A DNA stretch of 52,476 nt from Sedimentisphaerales bacterium (GCA_016928435.1 JAFGKT010000047.1:1-52476); one strand, 5' to 3'; shown: positions 34,082-42,740, counted from the first letter of the stretch. Numbers and translations: made by a program. The notes: a model not told the origin generated them from the letters alone.

Positions 34082-34849
34082 TTACCAACTGAAGCTGCCT
34101 CCGCCTCCGCCGAACCCTCCGCCTCCGCCTCCGCCGAATCCGCCGCCAAATCCACCGCCGCCAAAACCGCCCCCACGCGAGCCATAAGACCGTCCGCCCA
34201 TCATCGATCCGAGCATAAATCCCCAGAATAGGCCGCTGCGCCCCCGTCTGCGCCCCATAGAAGAAAAGATCACCAGTACAATTAGGAAGATTAATGGTGC
34301 CAAACGCAAGTAACCGGAACTTGGTCGCGGTATCTCCGGCATCCTGGTCAACTGTACGTTTTTGTCTTTGGCGATATCTTGGGCCACTAGAGCGGCGGCG
34401 CTGAGTAAGGCGTTGTTGTAATCGTTATTTCGCAGAAATGGCGCCAAGTATTCCCGGCCAATCTCGTCCACCCGAGCATCGGTCACAATACCTTCAACCT
34501 CATATCCCGTTTCGATTCGCCCGCGTCGATCCTGAACAGCTAGCAAAATCAAAGCGTCAGCGCCTTGCTGGTTCGCCCCGAAACGCCATTGGTCGGCGCG
34601 TTCGAAAGCGTAATCATGGATATCGACCCCGCCGGTAGTTTGTACAGTCAGCACGATAACGCGGATGTTAGTCTTTTGTTCCAGTTCCAACAGCATGTTT
34701 CTTATTTGCTGTTCCACCCCGGCATCCAAAACCCCCGCGCGGTCGGTTACCGAAGTCTCCGGTGCTGGTTCGATGACAGCCAACGTCGGCATCGCAAGGA
34801 TCAGCAAAAGCAGCCCAGCGAAATATCTATTCAGTTTCCGATGGTTCAT
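34082..34849 (-). CDS. TPM-domain (YgcG-type) membrane protein with Gly-rich tail
   Basis: A 255-aa secreted and membrane-anchored protein. Signal peptide (about 1-25) is followed by a TPM domain: SVTDRAGVLDAGVEQQIRNM, then KTNIRVIVLTVQTTGG, ADALILLAVQDRRGRIETGY and VDEIGREYLAPFLRNNDY. A C-terminal membrane helix near 190-206 (LRLAPLIFLIVLVIFSSM) precedes a cytoplasmic or periplasmic tail of FGGGGFGGG repeats ending SFSW. Its start overlaps the preceding gene's stop by ATGA. Pairs with LemA in a likely envelope-maintenance operon; biochemical role is uncertain. Confidence 0.9.
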   Translation of the reverse strand: MNHRKLNRYFAGLLLLILAMPTLAVIEPAPETSVTDRAGVLDAGVEQQIRNMLLELEQKTNIRVIVLTVQTTGGVDIHDYAFERADQWRFGANQQGADALILLAVQDRRGRIETGYEVEGIVTDARVDEIGREYLAPFLRNNDYNNALLSAAALVAQDIAKDKNVQLTRMPEIPRPSSGYLRLAPLIFLIVLVIFSSMGRRRGRSGLFWGFMLGSMMGGRSYGSRGGGFGGGGFGGGFGGGGGGGFGGGGGSFSW

Positions 34850-35610
34850 TTGCTGTCCTCGGTCTGGTCAACGAAACGCGAAAGATTATCGATGGTCTGA
34901 TAGAGTTTTTCAAACAATACTTCAACTTGATCAAGTTCGATTGTGTTGTGTTCTTTCTTAGCTTGTACGATTTTAGCAATGGGGCCGGATTCGAAATTGA
35001 AAGCTTCCGCGGCAGCATTAAGAGTTGCTTGCGCCGTGGCCGGTCGATCAATATCCTGTATCCAAAGCATCGCCCGCAACATAGGTAACAGTTCGCCAAT
35101 ACAGGCTGTTAAAATTTCCGCCACATATTTCGGTTTAGCGAGTGAACGAATATAACCTTGACGTAACTGGATAAGAGCAGACTTAAATTGCCGTTCGCAT
35201 TGCAGCCGTACGTGTCTTTTTTCAAACGTGAGATTACTGAACGGATCATCACCGATCACAGTAATGTGGTTAAGCTGAAAATCAAGCAGCTCCACCGCGA
35301 ATACATCAAGAGAAGATTGGATATATTCCGCTGTCATCAACAACGGGGCCCGCAGTTTGAGCTTGCCCATTGCTGCGCCATAATCAGCGATGATATGCAG
35401 CAGTTCATGACTGCGATGTTTGGTCACCAAAACGGTGTTGATATCACTATACTTCAGGTGAAAGTCATCGGTTAGGGCGCTGCCTACCACGGTGAGCGAA
35501 AGTAAATTGTCATCCAGGTCGCCGATGAGTTTTTGCGCGAGCGTTTGCACTGCCGATTTAATCTCCGGCTTGAGATGTTCCAGCTTAATGATCGATTTAC
35601 TGGGGGGCAT
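34846..35610 (-). CDS. nucleotidyltransferase-fold protein of unknown function
   Basis: A 254-aa protein starting at ATG 35610 behind GAGGAA; the longer frame to 35667 lacks a ribosome site. Residues about 33-60 read LSLTVVGSALTDDFHLKYSD, which fits the GS-x10-D pattern of minimal nucleotidyltransferases, although the second Asp of the DxD/DxN pair is Asn (SDIN). The C-terminal half is helical, like the substrate-binding region of such proteins. No signal peptide. It is the first gene of the minus-strand run with the TPM protein (ATGA overlap) and lemA. With one acidic residue possibly missing, it may be catalytically impaired. Confidence 0.7.
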   Translation of the reverse strand: MPPSKSIIKLEHLKPEIKSAVQTLAQKLIGDLDDNLLSLTVVGSALTDDFHLKYSDINTVLVTKHRSHELLHIIADYGAAMGKLKLRAPLLMTAEYIQSSLDVFAVELLDFQLNHITVIGDDPFSNLTFEKRHVRLQCERQFKSALIQLRQGYIRSLAKPKYVAEILTACIGELLPMLRAMLWIQDIDRPATAQATLNAAAEAFNFESGPIAKIVQAKKEHNTIELDQVEVLFEKLYQTIDNLSRFVDQTEDSK

Positions 35611-35818
35611 TATAGGTTCCTCGCTATGGTTTACGCTGCTCCTGTAGCAAAGCCGATACAGAAGCATTTATCTTACCACTTTTAGATGCTGTGTCAGCTA
35701 GGATAGTGGCTCTGAGGTTGTTGTGCAAGTAGATTCTCCCTGCTTGACCTGGGCCTTGGTGGCGGTTATCATTGTCTCATATCTGTATTTAGTAGTTGAT
35801 AGCTGGTTGCAGGTTCCA

Positions 35819-36982
35819 ATGAATAACCCGGTAGATTGCAGTTTTGAATATGTGGATAATGCCAAATCGTTGGATCGATTGCTCCAACACTTAGCTGGTG
35901 CGGAGCAAGTCGCTATCGATACCGAAGCTGACAGTCTCCACCACTTCTATGAAAAGGTCTGTCTTATCCAACTCAGTTTGGATAGTCGTGACGGGTTGGA
36001 AGGCCGAAATTTTATCGTCGATCCCTTAGTCGACCTGGATTTGTCCAACTTGATGACGGCACTGGCGGAGAAGCTTCTGATACTACATTATGCCGACTAT
36101 GATCTGCGGATGTTGCGTCGTGGATTTGGCTTTGCCCCCAAAAACCAGGTTTTCGACACCATGGCCGCCGCGGAGCTTCTAGGATACGAATCGATATCGC
36201 TATCTGCCCTGGTGGCTAGGCATTTCGGTGTCGAACTGTCCAAGACCAGCAAAAAATCAGATTGGTCCCGCCGACCTCTGACCGAAAAACAGCTAGCCTA
36301 TGCCGTCAAGGACACTTGCTATTTGCATCAATTGATGGAAAAGCTAACCGCTGAGCTGCAAGCGATGGGGCGTCTAGATTGGCACAGGGAAACTTGTGCT
36401 GTGCGAGTCGCGGCGGCGATGAGTGATCGACCCCCGGCTGACGAAGACAACTGTTGGCGCATTCGAGGCCTGCGTTCGCTAAACGATCGTCAATTAGCTT
36501 TGGTGCGTGCGGCATGGCATTGGCGGCAAAACGAGGCTCAAAAAGTCGATCTGCCCCCGTTTAAGATTGCCGGCAATCCCTTGCTGATATACTTGGCGGT
36601 CTGGGCCTGCGAGAATCACGACTTGGATTTCTCACGCAAGCGGGCCCCCAATTTGCCGCGTAATTGCAACGGCAGGCGTCTAGGACGGCTCGTAAAGGCT
36701 CTGCGCGGTGCCCTGTCCTTGCCGAAAGACCAATTGCCCAGCCATCGCCCGCGCAGACTGCCCACGGCGCCCCCTGAAAACTTTGAATCTCTGCGCGCTG
36801 AATGTGCCCATTTGGCTCAGTCGCTTGAATTACCGCCCTCGTTGGTAGCTTCCCGGGCGACCTTGTTCAAGATTGCAGCGGCTCAACTGAAATCCGCTCA
36901 AGATATGCTCGAAAACATACCAGGTCTGGTGCCGTGGCAAGCCAAGTTGATCGAGCAAGCGGTGCGTAAGGTAGCAAAGTAA
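35819..36982 (+). CDS. rnd: ribonuclease D
   Basis: A 387-aa 3'-5' exoribonuclease of the DEDD-y type, active in tRNA maturation. ATG 35819 has GCAGG 6 nt upstream. The longer frame from GTG 35723 would add a spurious hydrophobic stretch and lacks a ribosome site. Exo I is VAIDTEADSLHHFYEKVCLI, Exo II LHYADYDLRMLRRGFG, Exo III AYAVKDTCYLHQL with Tyr and Asp in place. An HRDC-like helical domain follows at about 210-290 (LRSLNDRQLALVRAAWHWR), and a second diverged one at the end (ENIPGLVPWQAKLIE). Confidence 0.93.
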   Translation: MNNPVDCSFEYVDNAKSLDRLLQHLAGAEQVAIDTEADSLHHFYEKVCLIQLSLDSRDGLEGRNFIVDPLVDLDLSNLMTALAEKLLILHYADYDLRMLRRGFGFAPKNQVFDTMAAAELLGYESISLSALVARHFGVELSKTSKKSDWSRRPLTEKQLAYAVKDTCYLHQLMEKLTAELQAMGRLDWHRETCAVRVAAAMSDRPPADEDNCWRIRGLRSLNDRQLALVRAAWHWRQNEAQKVDLPPFKIAGNPLLIYLAVWACENHDLDFSRKRAPNLPRNCNGRRLGRLVKALRGALSLPKDQLPSHRPRRLPTAPPENFESLRAECAHLAQSLELPPSLVASRATLFKIAAAQLKSAQDMLENIPGLVPWQAKLIEQAVRKVAK

Positions 36983-37071
36983 TTTCCCTCACCGACCACG
37001 ACACATCAAAAACCACATCCCAGCCGTTAAAGCGAACGCCATGTTCGAAAAATGCGCAGGCGAAATGAACC

Positions 37072-37725
37072 TCACTCGGCAACTTGTTCGACTTGCTCGT
37101 GTCTTTTCACTGCTTGGCGGTATAGTATATCAGCTAGTCCCGCTGAAAGATGCTCCTGACGCACAACAACGTTTGCCGGAGTGTGAATTTGAGTTGCTGA
37201 GAAACACCATATCCCGGTTACTCCCGCGGCGACCAACTGATCGGCAACACTTTGTGCGGTGTCGGCTGGAACCGTGATAATACCCATTTCAACATTCTGG
37301 CTTCTGACAATATTCGATAGCTCTGACATAGCGTAAATCATACGCGCGCCCACAAACGTGCCGATCTTCGCGGGGTTCGTATCGAACAGAGCCAGAATAT
37401 GCAGACCGTAGTCGCGAAACTCCGGATAAGCCGCCAACGCCGACCCCAAGCGACCGGCACCCACCAACACCGTTCGATGCACGGTATTAAAACCTAGCAC
37501 CTCACGAATACGCGTCTTTGCTTGTTCGATGTCAAATCCCGCACGCGGCCGTCCGCGCAGAGAAATGGCGGCCATGTCTTTGCGTACCAGAGTGGGGTCC
37601 ACCTTGATTATGTCAGCTATCTGCTGACTGGAAACTGTCGCCTCGGCTGGAGAAATATGCTCCTTGAGGTAATGATAGTACAGCGACAGTCGCTCAGCGG
37701 TAGGACGATTTATCTTGGCGTTCAT
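37072..37725 (-). CDS. rex: redox-sensing transcriptional repressor Rex
   Basis: A 217-aa Rex that binds DNA when NAD+ is high and releases it on binding NADH. GAGGAAG precedes ATG 37725. The N-terminal winged helix (about 5-80) includes TAERLSLYYHYL, SSQQIADIIKVDPTLVRKDM and RGRPRAGFDI. The Rossmann domain has VLVGAGRLGSALAAYPEF with the NAD-binding glycines, and the late motif GVTGIWCFSA. An extended C-terminal helix completes the fold. A terminator separates it from hydA, so it is probably transcribed on its own. A Rex box lies upstream of the hydrogenase operon. Confidence 0.95.
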   Translation of the reverse strand: MNAKINRPTAERLSLYYHYLKEHISPAEATVSSQQIADIIKVDPTLVRKDMAAISLRGRPRAGFDIEQAKTRIREVLGFNTVHRTVLVGAGRLGSALAAYPEFRDYGLHILALFDTNPAKIGTFVGARMIYAMSELSNIVRSQNVEMGIITVPADTAQSVADQLVAAGVTGIWCFSATQIHTPANVVVRQEHLSAGLADILYRQAVKRHEQVEQVAE

Positions 37726-37793
37726 GCGATCTTCCTCAAAGCCGGACTCGTGGATTAGAGTCCCCCGGCCCTAACCGGCATTGTGACAGGTAT

Positions 37794-37833
37794 AAAAAAA
37801 GGGCAGGGCTTCGTTAAAGCTAGCCCTGCCCTT
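37794..37833 (-). terminator. terminator of the hydrogenase operon
   Basis: On the minus strand AAGGGCAGGGCT pairs perfectly (12 bp) with AGCCCTGCCCTT, followed by seven T. It lies 17 nt past the hydA stop and about 70 nt before the rex start, so rex needs its own promoter or readthrough. Confidence 0.9.
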
Positions 37834-37849
37834 GGATAGCAAAAACACA

Positions 37850-39802
37850 CTAACCGATGAACTTGCCTCTCGGCGTGTAGCTCGTGTGAAGCAGCTTATG
37901 CGAGAGGTGTCCGCAAGGACCTTCTTTGAGGAACTCTTCGTAAACCCGTAAGACCGCCGGGTTCTCGTGCGACTTACGCGGTTTGCCGGCCTTGCCATAC
38001 GCGGCATCTTCTGCGTAGATCGCGCGGGCGCGAGCGGCACGAATTTCCGGAGTGGTCGGAATCGGTTGACCACCGCCGCCTAAGCAGCCGCCCGGACAAG
38101 CCATGAACTCAATGAAGTGGCATTCGCTGAACTTGCCGCCGGCTTTGATGTCTTCCATTACCTTCTTGGCATTGGCGGTACCGTGAGCCACGCCCACCTT
38201 CAACGTGGCACCCTTGACCCAATCCCAATTCGGAACCAGGTGCTTGATAAGATCAGGGACCGGACCAACTTCTTCCGGAATCTGCAGCTCGACATATCGG
38301 CAGCCTTCAAAACCACGCACCGGAATAATGTCAGCGTGTTCGTAGAAGTCTTCAACCTTCTTGCCCGTGATCAGTTCGATAACAGTACGCAGTGCAGCTT
38401 CCATTACACCGCCGGTAGCCCCGAAGATAACGCCCGAACCGGTCGCGGTACCGAACGGATCATCGAAATCGCTCTTGGGCATATCGGGCAGATGAATGCC
38501 GGCTTCGCGGATCATCTGGGCCAGTTCCCGTGTGGTGAGACCGTAGTCGATGTCCTTGTAGCCGCTATCACACATTTCCGGACGGTTGCACTCGAACTTC
38601 TTCGCCGAGCAAGGCATCAAAGCTACGCTGACAATGTCTGCCGGGTCGATATTGTTTATCTGTGCGTACCAGGTTTTGATCATCGCGCCGAACATCTGCT
38701 GCGGACTCTTGGCTGACGAAACATGCCCCAAGCGTTCCGGATAGAAGTGCTCGATGTACTTCACCCAACCGGGCGAACAACTGGTAAATTGAGGCAACGG
38801 CATCGAAGTGTCGCCTTCCACCAGCGTCTTGTACAGACGAATAATCAGTTCCGTACCTTCTTCGATAATCGTCAGGTCCGCGGTAAAGTTGGTGTCAAAT
38901 ACCTTGTCAAAACCGCAACGCCGCAGCGCCGTGTTCATTTCCCAGGTCATCGGAGTGCCGGCTTCCATGCCGAACTCTTCGCAGATACCGGCACGAGGAC
39001 TAGGAGCGGTTTGCATAACCACATGCTTCGTCGGATCGTCAATCGCGGCCCAAACTTCGTCGGTCGGATCGTTGGCTCGCAAAGCACCGGTAGGACAGCG
39101 ATTGATGCACTGACCGCAGTTGATGCAAACTACATCGCCCAAAGGTTTGTCGAGATAGGTGGCGATTTCAGTTTTATCGCCCCGGCCTAATGCTTCCAGT
39201 ACGCCCACTTCTTGCAAATCAATACAAGTACGTACGCAACGACGACACTGAATGCATTTGTCCATGTCGCGCACGACCGAATAGCTAGAGCGGTCAATCT
39301 TGTGTCGCGACTTCTCTGGATGGCCGAAACGGAAGTAATCAACACCGTATTCTTTAGCCAACGATTGCAGTTCGCAATTGTTGTTGCGGAAACAGGCGTA
39401 GCATTCGCCGTAGTGTTCCGACAGCATTAGATCAAGAATGTGCCGGCGAGCTTGACGCACCTTGGCGGTGTGCGTTTTTACCGTAATCGGCTGGGTGATA
39501 GGATAAGCACACGAAGCTTGCAGCGTGCGTTGCCCTTCGACTTCCACCAGGCAAATACGGCAGACACCTGCTATGCACAAATCTTCATGATAGCATAGCG
39601 TCGGAATCTTCACGCCGATGCTTCGCGCAGCTTCCAAGATGGTGGTCCCCATTGGAACCTTCACCTCTTGGTCGTCAATAACGACGGTAACCAAAGCACC
39701 GATATCGCCGTTGTTGGCGTCAGTACTGATTGTTTGAGGCCGTTGGCTCGTCGGTACTCGACATGTGCCGTCAGCGCAAGGATTGTTTTTCTTACTGGTC
39801 AT
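37850..39802 (-). CDS. hydA: [FeFe]-hydrogenase catalytic subunit HydA, NADH-linked type
   Basis: A 650-aa H2-evolving subunit. The domains in order are a [2Fe-2S] ferredoxin-like domain (C70, C81, C84, C98), a His/Cys-ligated [4Fe-4S] region (EHYGECYACFRNNNC, about 129-143), and two [4Fe-4S] clusters (C183/186/189/193 and C226/229/232/236). The H-cluster domain follows with L1 FTSCSPGW (339-346), L2 MPCSAKKFE (396-404) and L3 EFMACPGGCLGGGGQP. The L1 motif has Ser where the classic TSCCPGW has a second Cys. C-terminal SHKLLHTSYTPR is typical. AGGAG precedes ATG 39802. Last gene of the operon, before a strong terminator. Confidence 0.95.
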   Translation of the reverse strand: MTSKKNNPCADGTCRVPTSQRPQTISTDANNGDIGALVTVVIDDQEVKVPMGTTILEAARSIGVKIPTLCYHEDLCIAGVCRICLVEVEGQRTLQASCAYPITQPITVKTHTAKVRQARRHILDLMLSEHYGECYACFRNNNCELQSLAKEYGVDYFRFGHPEKSRHKIDRSSYSVVRDMDKCIQCRRCVRTCIDLQEVGVLEALGRGDKTEIATYLDKPLGDVVCINCGQCINRCPTGALRANDPTDEVWAAIDDPTKHVVMQTAPSPRAGICEEFGMEAGTPMTWEMNTALRRCGFDKVFDTNFTADLTIIEEGTELIIRLYKTLVEGDTSMPLPQFTSCSPGWVKYIEHFYPERLGHVSSAKSPQQMFGAMIKTWYAQINNIDPADIVSVALMPCSAKKFECNRPEMCDSGYKDIDYGLTTRELAQMIREAGIHLPDMPKSDFDDPFGTATGSGVIFGATGGVMEAALRTVIELITGKKVEDFYEHADIIPVRGFEGCRYVELQIPEEVGPVPDLIKHLVPNWDWVKGATLKVGVAHGTANAKKVMEDIKAGGKFSECHFIEFMACPGGCLGGGGQPIPTTPEIRAARARAIYAEDAAYGKAGKPRKSHENPAVLRVYEEFLKEGPCGHLSHKLLHTSYTPRGKFIG

Positions 39803-39818
39803 AATTCTACTCCTAAAA

Positions 39819-41003
39819 TCAGGCCGAGGCTGGTATCCGGCCCATGATTTCGTTTTGGAAATTCTCTACGATTGAAAGAAAAGCGTTGGGGCTCGATTGA
39901 CCCAAACCACACTTCGCGGCAATCTGCATCGTTTGGCCCAGTTTGACCAGTTCACGCAGGTATTTCATCGAGCATTCGCCGCGCTTGAGCATCCGTACAC
40001 CGTCCAAAAGTTTGGTGTTGCCGATCCGGCAAGGAGTACATTGCCCACAAGATTCATCTTGGAAGAACTCCAAGAAATTCTCCACAACGTCCAGCATGTC
40101 CCTTTCGGGACCGAACACGATTATCGAACCGCCTGTGGCGATATCTTCATAAGCAATCGTTCGGCCGAATTGCGAAGCCGGCACGCAATGGCCCGAAGCT
40201 CCGCCGATCTGCACCGCTTTGGCGCCTTCACCACCGACCTGATTGAGCAGCTCCGAAATCGTGATACCCATCGGAAACTCGTAAACGCCCGGACGTGCCA
40301 CATCACCGCTGACGCTGAATAACTTCAAACCAGTGGATTTGTCCGTACCGAAACTCTTGAACCAATCAGCGCCTTTGCTTAGGATCGCCGAAGCCCATGC
40401 GAAAGTTTCCACATTGTTCACGATGGTCGGGCGACCTTTGAATCCGGTGTTGACCGGGAACGGCGGACGGTTACGAGGTTCGCCACGCTGACCTTCCAGA
40501 GACTCGATCAGAGCCGTCTCTTCGCCGCAAACATAAGCGCCGCTGCCCATGTGAATATGAATGTCGAAGTTGAAGCCTTCTTTGCCTTGAATGCTGTGGC
40601 CCAGCAAGCCGTTGTCACGCCGCTTTTGCAGGCATTCTTCCAGTTGCTTTACCAAGTAAGTATATTCGCCGCGAAGGTAAACAATACCTTCGTCAGCACC
40701 GATCGCGTATGCCGCAATCGTCATGCCTTCGAAAACCAAATCGGGCCAATCGCTCATGATCACGCGATCCTTAAACGTGCCCGGTTCGCCTTCGTCAGCA
40801 TTGCACACAACATATTTCTTGTCGCTATGTACGCCCGCCGCCAAATTCCATTTTACGCCCGTCGGGAAACCTGCCCCGCCGCGCCCTTTCATGCCCGAGT
40901 CCCGGATGATGCCGATGACGTCAATTCTGCTTTGCTGCAGGGCCGCCTTCAAACCGGCATCAGCTTCGATCGTCGCAAGCATTGTGTCATTCATCGTACT
41001 CAT
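39819..41003 (-). CDS. hydB: NuoF-like diaphorase subunit HydB (short form)
   Basis: A 394-aa flavoprotein that exchanges electrons with NAD(H). FMN/NADH motifs are GMKGRGGAGFPTGVKW, VVCNADEGEPGTFKDR and GSGAYVCGEETALIESLEG. The [4Fe-4S] site is DESCGQCTPCRIG with CGLGQSSP. It lacks both the N-terminal thioredoxin-like [2Fe-2S] domain and the C-terminal two-cluster ferredoxin domain of the roughly 600-aa HydB found in electron-bifurcating HydABC, so it resembles NuoF in length. The start overlaps the hydC stop by ATGA. A non-bifurcating, NADH-only enzyme is inferred from the missing domains. Confidence 0.92.
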   Translation of the reverse strand: MSTMNDTMLATIEADAGLKAALQQSRIDVIGIIRDSGMKGRGGAGFPTGVKWNLAAGVHSDKKYVVCNADEGEPGTFKDRVIMSDWPDLVFEGMTIAAYAIGADEGIVYLRGEYTYLVKQLEECLQKRRDNGLLGHSIQGKEGFNFDIHIHMGSGAYVCGEETALIESLEGQRGEPRNRPPFPVNTGFKGRPTIVNNVETFAWASAILSKGADWFKSFGTDKSTGLKLFSVSGDVARPGVYEFPMGITISELLNQVGGEGAKAVQIGGASGHCVPASQFGRTIAYEDIATGGSIIVFGPERDMLDVVENFLEFFQDESCGQCTPCRIGNTKLLDGVRMLKRGECSMKYLRELVKLGQTMQIAAKCGLGQSSPNAFLSIVENFQNEIMGRIPASA

Positions 41004-41521
41004 AAAACGTGCTCCTCTGCTTTCTGCAAGGTATGAGGGCCAAAAGATTGTTCACACATTTGAAGAATGTCGTGTACCTTCTCCGGCGTCACTCTGGTAA
41101 AGACTTGATCGTTCACCAACATTGCCGGGCCTTGATCACACATCCCGATGCAGTTGGCCCATTCCAGCGTGAAACGACCGTCATCGGTGGTTTCGCCGAA
41201 TTTAATACCAAGATCATTCTCCAATTGACGCGCTACCGCGGCCTTACCAGCCATCTCGCAGCTTATCGTCCGACAGAGGCGAATTACGAATTTGCCGTGA
41301 TATTTCTCATTCAAAAACGCGTAAAAAGTCACCACACTGTTTACTTCAACCGGATGAATCCCGAGCATGTCGGCAATCACCTGCATCGCGAAGTCCGAAA
41401 TCGTGTGATAACACTTTTGTACATCCTGCAAAATGGGAATCAAAGCGCTGCGGTCGGTACCGTGTTTCTCAACAATCGCCTTGAGTTCCCCCATCAGTTT
41501 TTCCTGTTGGGTAGTTAGCAT
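41000..41521 (-). CDS. hydC: NuoE-like [2Fe-2S] subunit HydC
   Basis: A 173-aa thioredoxin-fold ferredoxin subunit. A helical N-terminus (SALIPILQDVQKCYHTISDF, LGIHPVEVNSVVTFYAFL) precedes the cluster domain: RLCRTISCEMAG (C-x4-C) and ANCIGMCDQGP (C-x3-C). It relays electrons between HydB and HydA. AGGAG precedes ATG 41521. It lies 12 bp after the receiver-domain gene and overlaps hydB by ATGA, so all four genes form one tight minus-strand operon. Confidence 0.93.
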   Translation of the reverse strand: MLTTQQEKLMGELKAIVEKHGTDRSALIPILQDVQKCYHTISDFAMQVIADMLGIHPVEVNSVVTFYAFLNEKYHGKFVIRLCRTISCEMAGKAAVARQLENDLGIKFGETTDDGRFTLEWANCIGMCDQGPAMLVNDQVFTRVTPEKVHDILQMCEQSFGPHTLQKAEEHVL

Positions 41522-41533
41522 GCCGTCTCCTAG

Positions 41534-41902
41534 CTATTTCAATAAGGCCTTTACTTTTTCAACCAGGTCGGAAGGCTTGACCGGCTTTTCCACAAAATCG
41601 TCAACCGGAGTGACTTCGTTGTCTTTGCCGTATTCCATACCGGTAACCTTGCTTATGCTCGACATCATGAGTATGGGCTTTTTCCACCCAGCCCGACGAA
41701 GGTCCTGCGCCATCGCTATACCATCATCCGGCTCGTTCATCATAACATCCAACAAAACAAGGTCGGGTTGTTCGCTGTCCACCGCCTTCATACCGCTGGT
41801 TTTGTCAGAGGCACTGGCAACCTGATAACCGACGCTTTCCAATACCGTTTGGGCAGCATCGACGACATCTGGGTCATCATCAACGATCAGTATCTTTGCC
41901 AT
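41534..41902 (-). CDS. stand-alone response-regulator receiver protein
   Basis: A 122-aa single receiver domain with no output domain. The acidic pocket is ILIVDDDPDVV, the phosphorylation site DLVLLDVMMNEPDDG (Asp near residue 52), and the conserved Lys is in VEKPVKPSDLVEKV. The switch Ser/Thr lies in ILMMSSIS. AGGAGAG precedes ATG 41902. It is the first gene of the hydrogenase operon; no histidine kinase is in the window. How phosphorylation might act on the hydrogenase genes or enzyme is unknown. Confidence 0.9.
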   Translation of the reverse strand: MAKILIVDDDPDVVDAAQTVLESVGYQVASASDKTSGMKAVDSEQPDLVLLDVMMNEPDDGIAMAQDLRRAGWKKPILMMSSISKVTGMEYGKDNEVTPVDDFVEKPVKPSDLVEKVKALLK

Positions 41903-41964
41903 TAAATCTCTCCTGTTGAGCTAACGACTTTGGCCACCATGGGACCGTCCCGCGCGGCCGTTAC

Positions 41965-41993
41965 TATATAAAGGACCTGATTTTACAAACCAA
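41965..41993 (-). promoter_or_regulatory. second candidate promoter of the hydrogenase operon
   Basis: On the minus strand TTGGTT (41988-41993) and TATATA (41965-41970) are separated by 17 nt, close to the first gene. It may supply Rex-independent transcription. Confidence 0.35.
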
Positions 41994-42022
41994 GCCCAAA
42001 AACATACACATTTATATCCCGT

Positions 42023-42092
42023 ATCGAATGAAAAGCCATTCGATTGTTGGTATTTACTTTCGACGTTTCATTAACGGATTAGCCGCTAATCC
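42023..42092. promoter_or_regulatory. two perfect hairpins in the hydrogenase leader
   Basis: ATCGAATG-AAAAGC-CATTCGAT (42023-42044) and GGATTAG-CCG-CTAATCC (42076-42092) are perfect inverted repeats within the roughly 300-nt leader predicted from the 42211 promoter. No T-run follows either. They could be RNA stabilisers or protein-binding sites. Confidence 0.5.
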
Positions 42093-42210
42093 CCTCCCCA
42101 AAGGCACTGCAAATAACTATTGGCCCAAAAAATGCCTCGTCGGAAGTTCTAGTTTGTTGTGTTGGACAGGCGTAACCCAGCTAAGCTAAGTAACGCCGTG
42201 TTCTTTGAGA

Positions 42211-42238
42211 ATTGTAACATTGATTAAATGTAAGGCAA
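42211..42238 (-). promoter_or_regulatory. promoter of the hydrogenase operon
   Basis: On the minus strand TTGCCT (42233-42238) and TACAAT (42211-42216) are separated by 16 nt. The Rex box begins 8 bp upstream of the -35. The leader to the first gene would be about 300 nt. Confidence 0.5.
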
Positions 42239-42246
42239 GAGAAAAA

Positions 42247-42262
42247 TGTGAAATATTTCACG
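42247..42262. promoter_or_regulatory. Rex operator
   Basis: GTGAAATATTTCAC (42248-42261) is a perfect 14-bp palindrome. Extended to 18 bp it matches the known Bacillus-type Rex site TTGTGAAATATTTCACAA at 16 positions. It sits next to the hydrogenase promoter and is about 4.5 kb from the rex gene, so Rex control of hydrogenase by the NADH/NAD+ ratio is well supported. Confidence 0.75.
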
Positions 42263-42352
42263 AAATGCCCTTTGCCTTCTTTTTTTAGGTTTTTCCTGCT
42301 TTTGTAACCTCTAGGTCTATTACTTGGTTTCGGCCGTTTTAGTACCGAAAAC

Positions 42353-42672
42353 CACGGTTTATACACACCGTTTTTTGCCGAAATTGAGGTCAATCACCTT
42401 GTTTTTGTCGATATAAATACTTTCGCAATAAAGATTTGTAGTTGTGATATTCTAGCTGGGTATTGTGGCCATGTGGCATCGCGTTGGAATCACAAAAATT
42501 CCGGATCGTTACGGCCATGAGCCGTGGAAGTGAATAGTCTGCCAAGCGGTAGGGCGGTCAGCCGCAGGCTGAGGGGGCTAGTAATGATTCCTAGAGAGCC
42601 AATCTTCAGGCACAGATAAATCTTGTATTGATAGGTTAAATCTTGTATTATTTAGAGCTTAGGATTGAGCGG
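42353..42672. other. intergenic region with repeats and hairpins, no gene seen
   Basis: It contains a weak hairpin ACGGT/ACCGT followed by T6 (42353-42377), a perfect hairpin TCAGCC-GCA-GGCTGA (42558-42572), and a 13-bp direct repeat TAAATCTTGTATT at 42617-42629 and 42637-42649 (period 20). The minus-strand frame at 42181-42393 has no coding character. The direct repeats may be an activator site for the 42741 gene. Confidence 0.45.
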
Positions 42673-42740
42673 AGGTATGATTTGGGGATGCCCGGAAGGC
42701 CCTTGTCGCAGAGAATACAATAATAAGTGAGTGACTTTAT

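Noticed and set aside
35723-35818. N-terminal membrane segment for RNase D
   Set aside because: GTG 35723 has no ribosome site; ATG 35819 has one and matches the normal RNase D start.
42181-42393. 70-codon minus-strand ORF in the intergenic region
   Set aside because: It overlaps the Rex box and the hydrogenase promoter and has no protein-like pattern.
42677-42730. 17-codon ORF after GGAGGT upstream of the beta-helix gene
   Set aside because: The ribosome site abuts the ATG with no spacer, and the peptide has no recognisable features.
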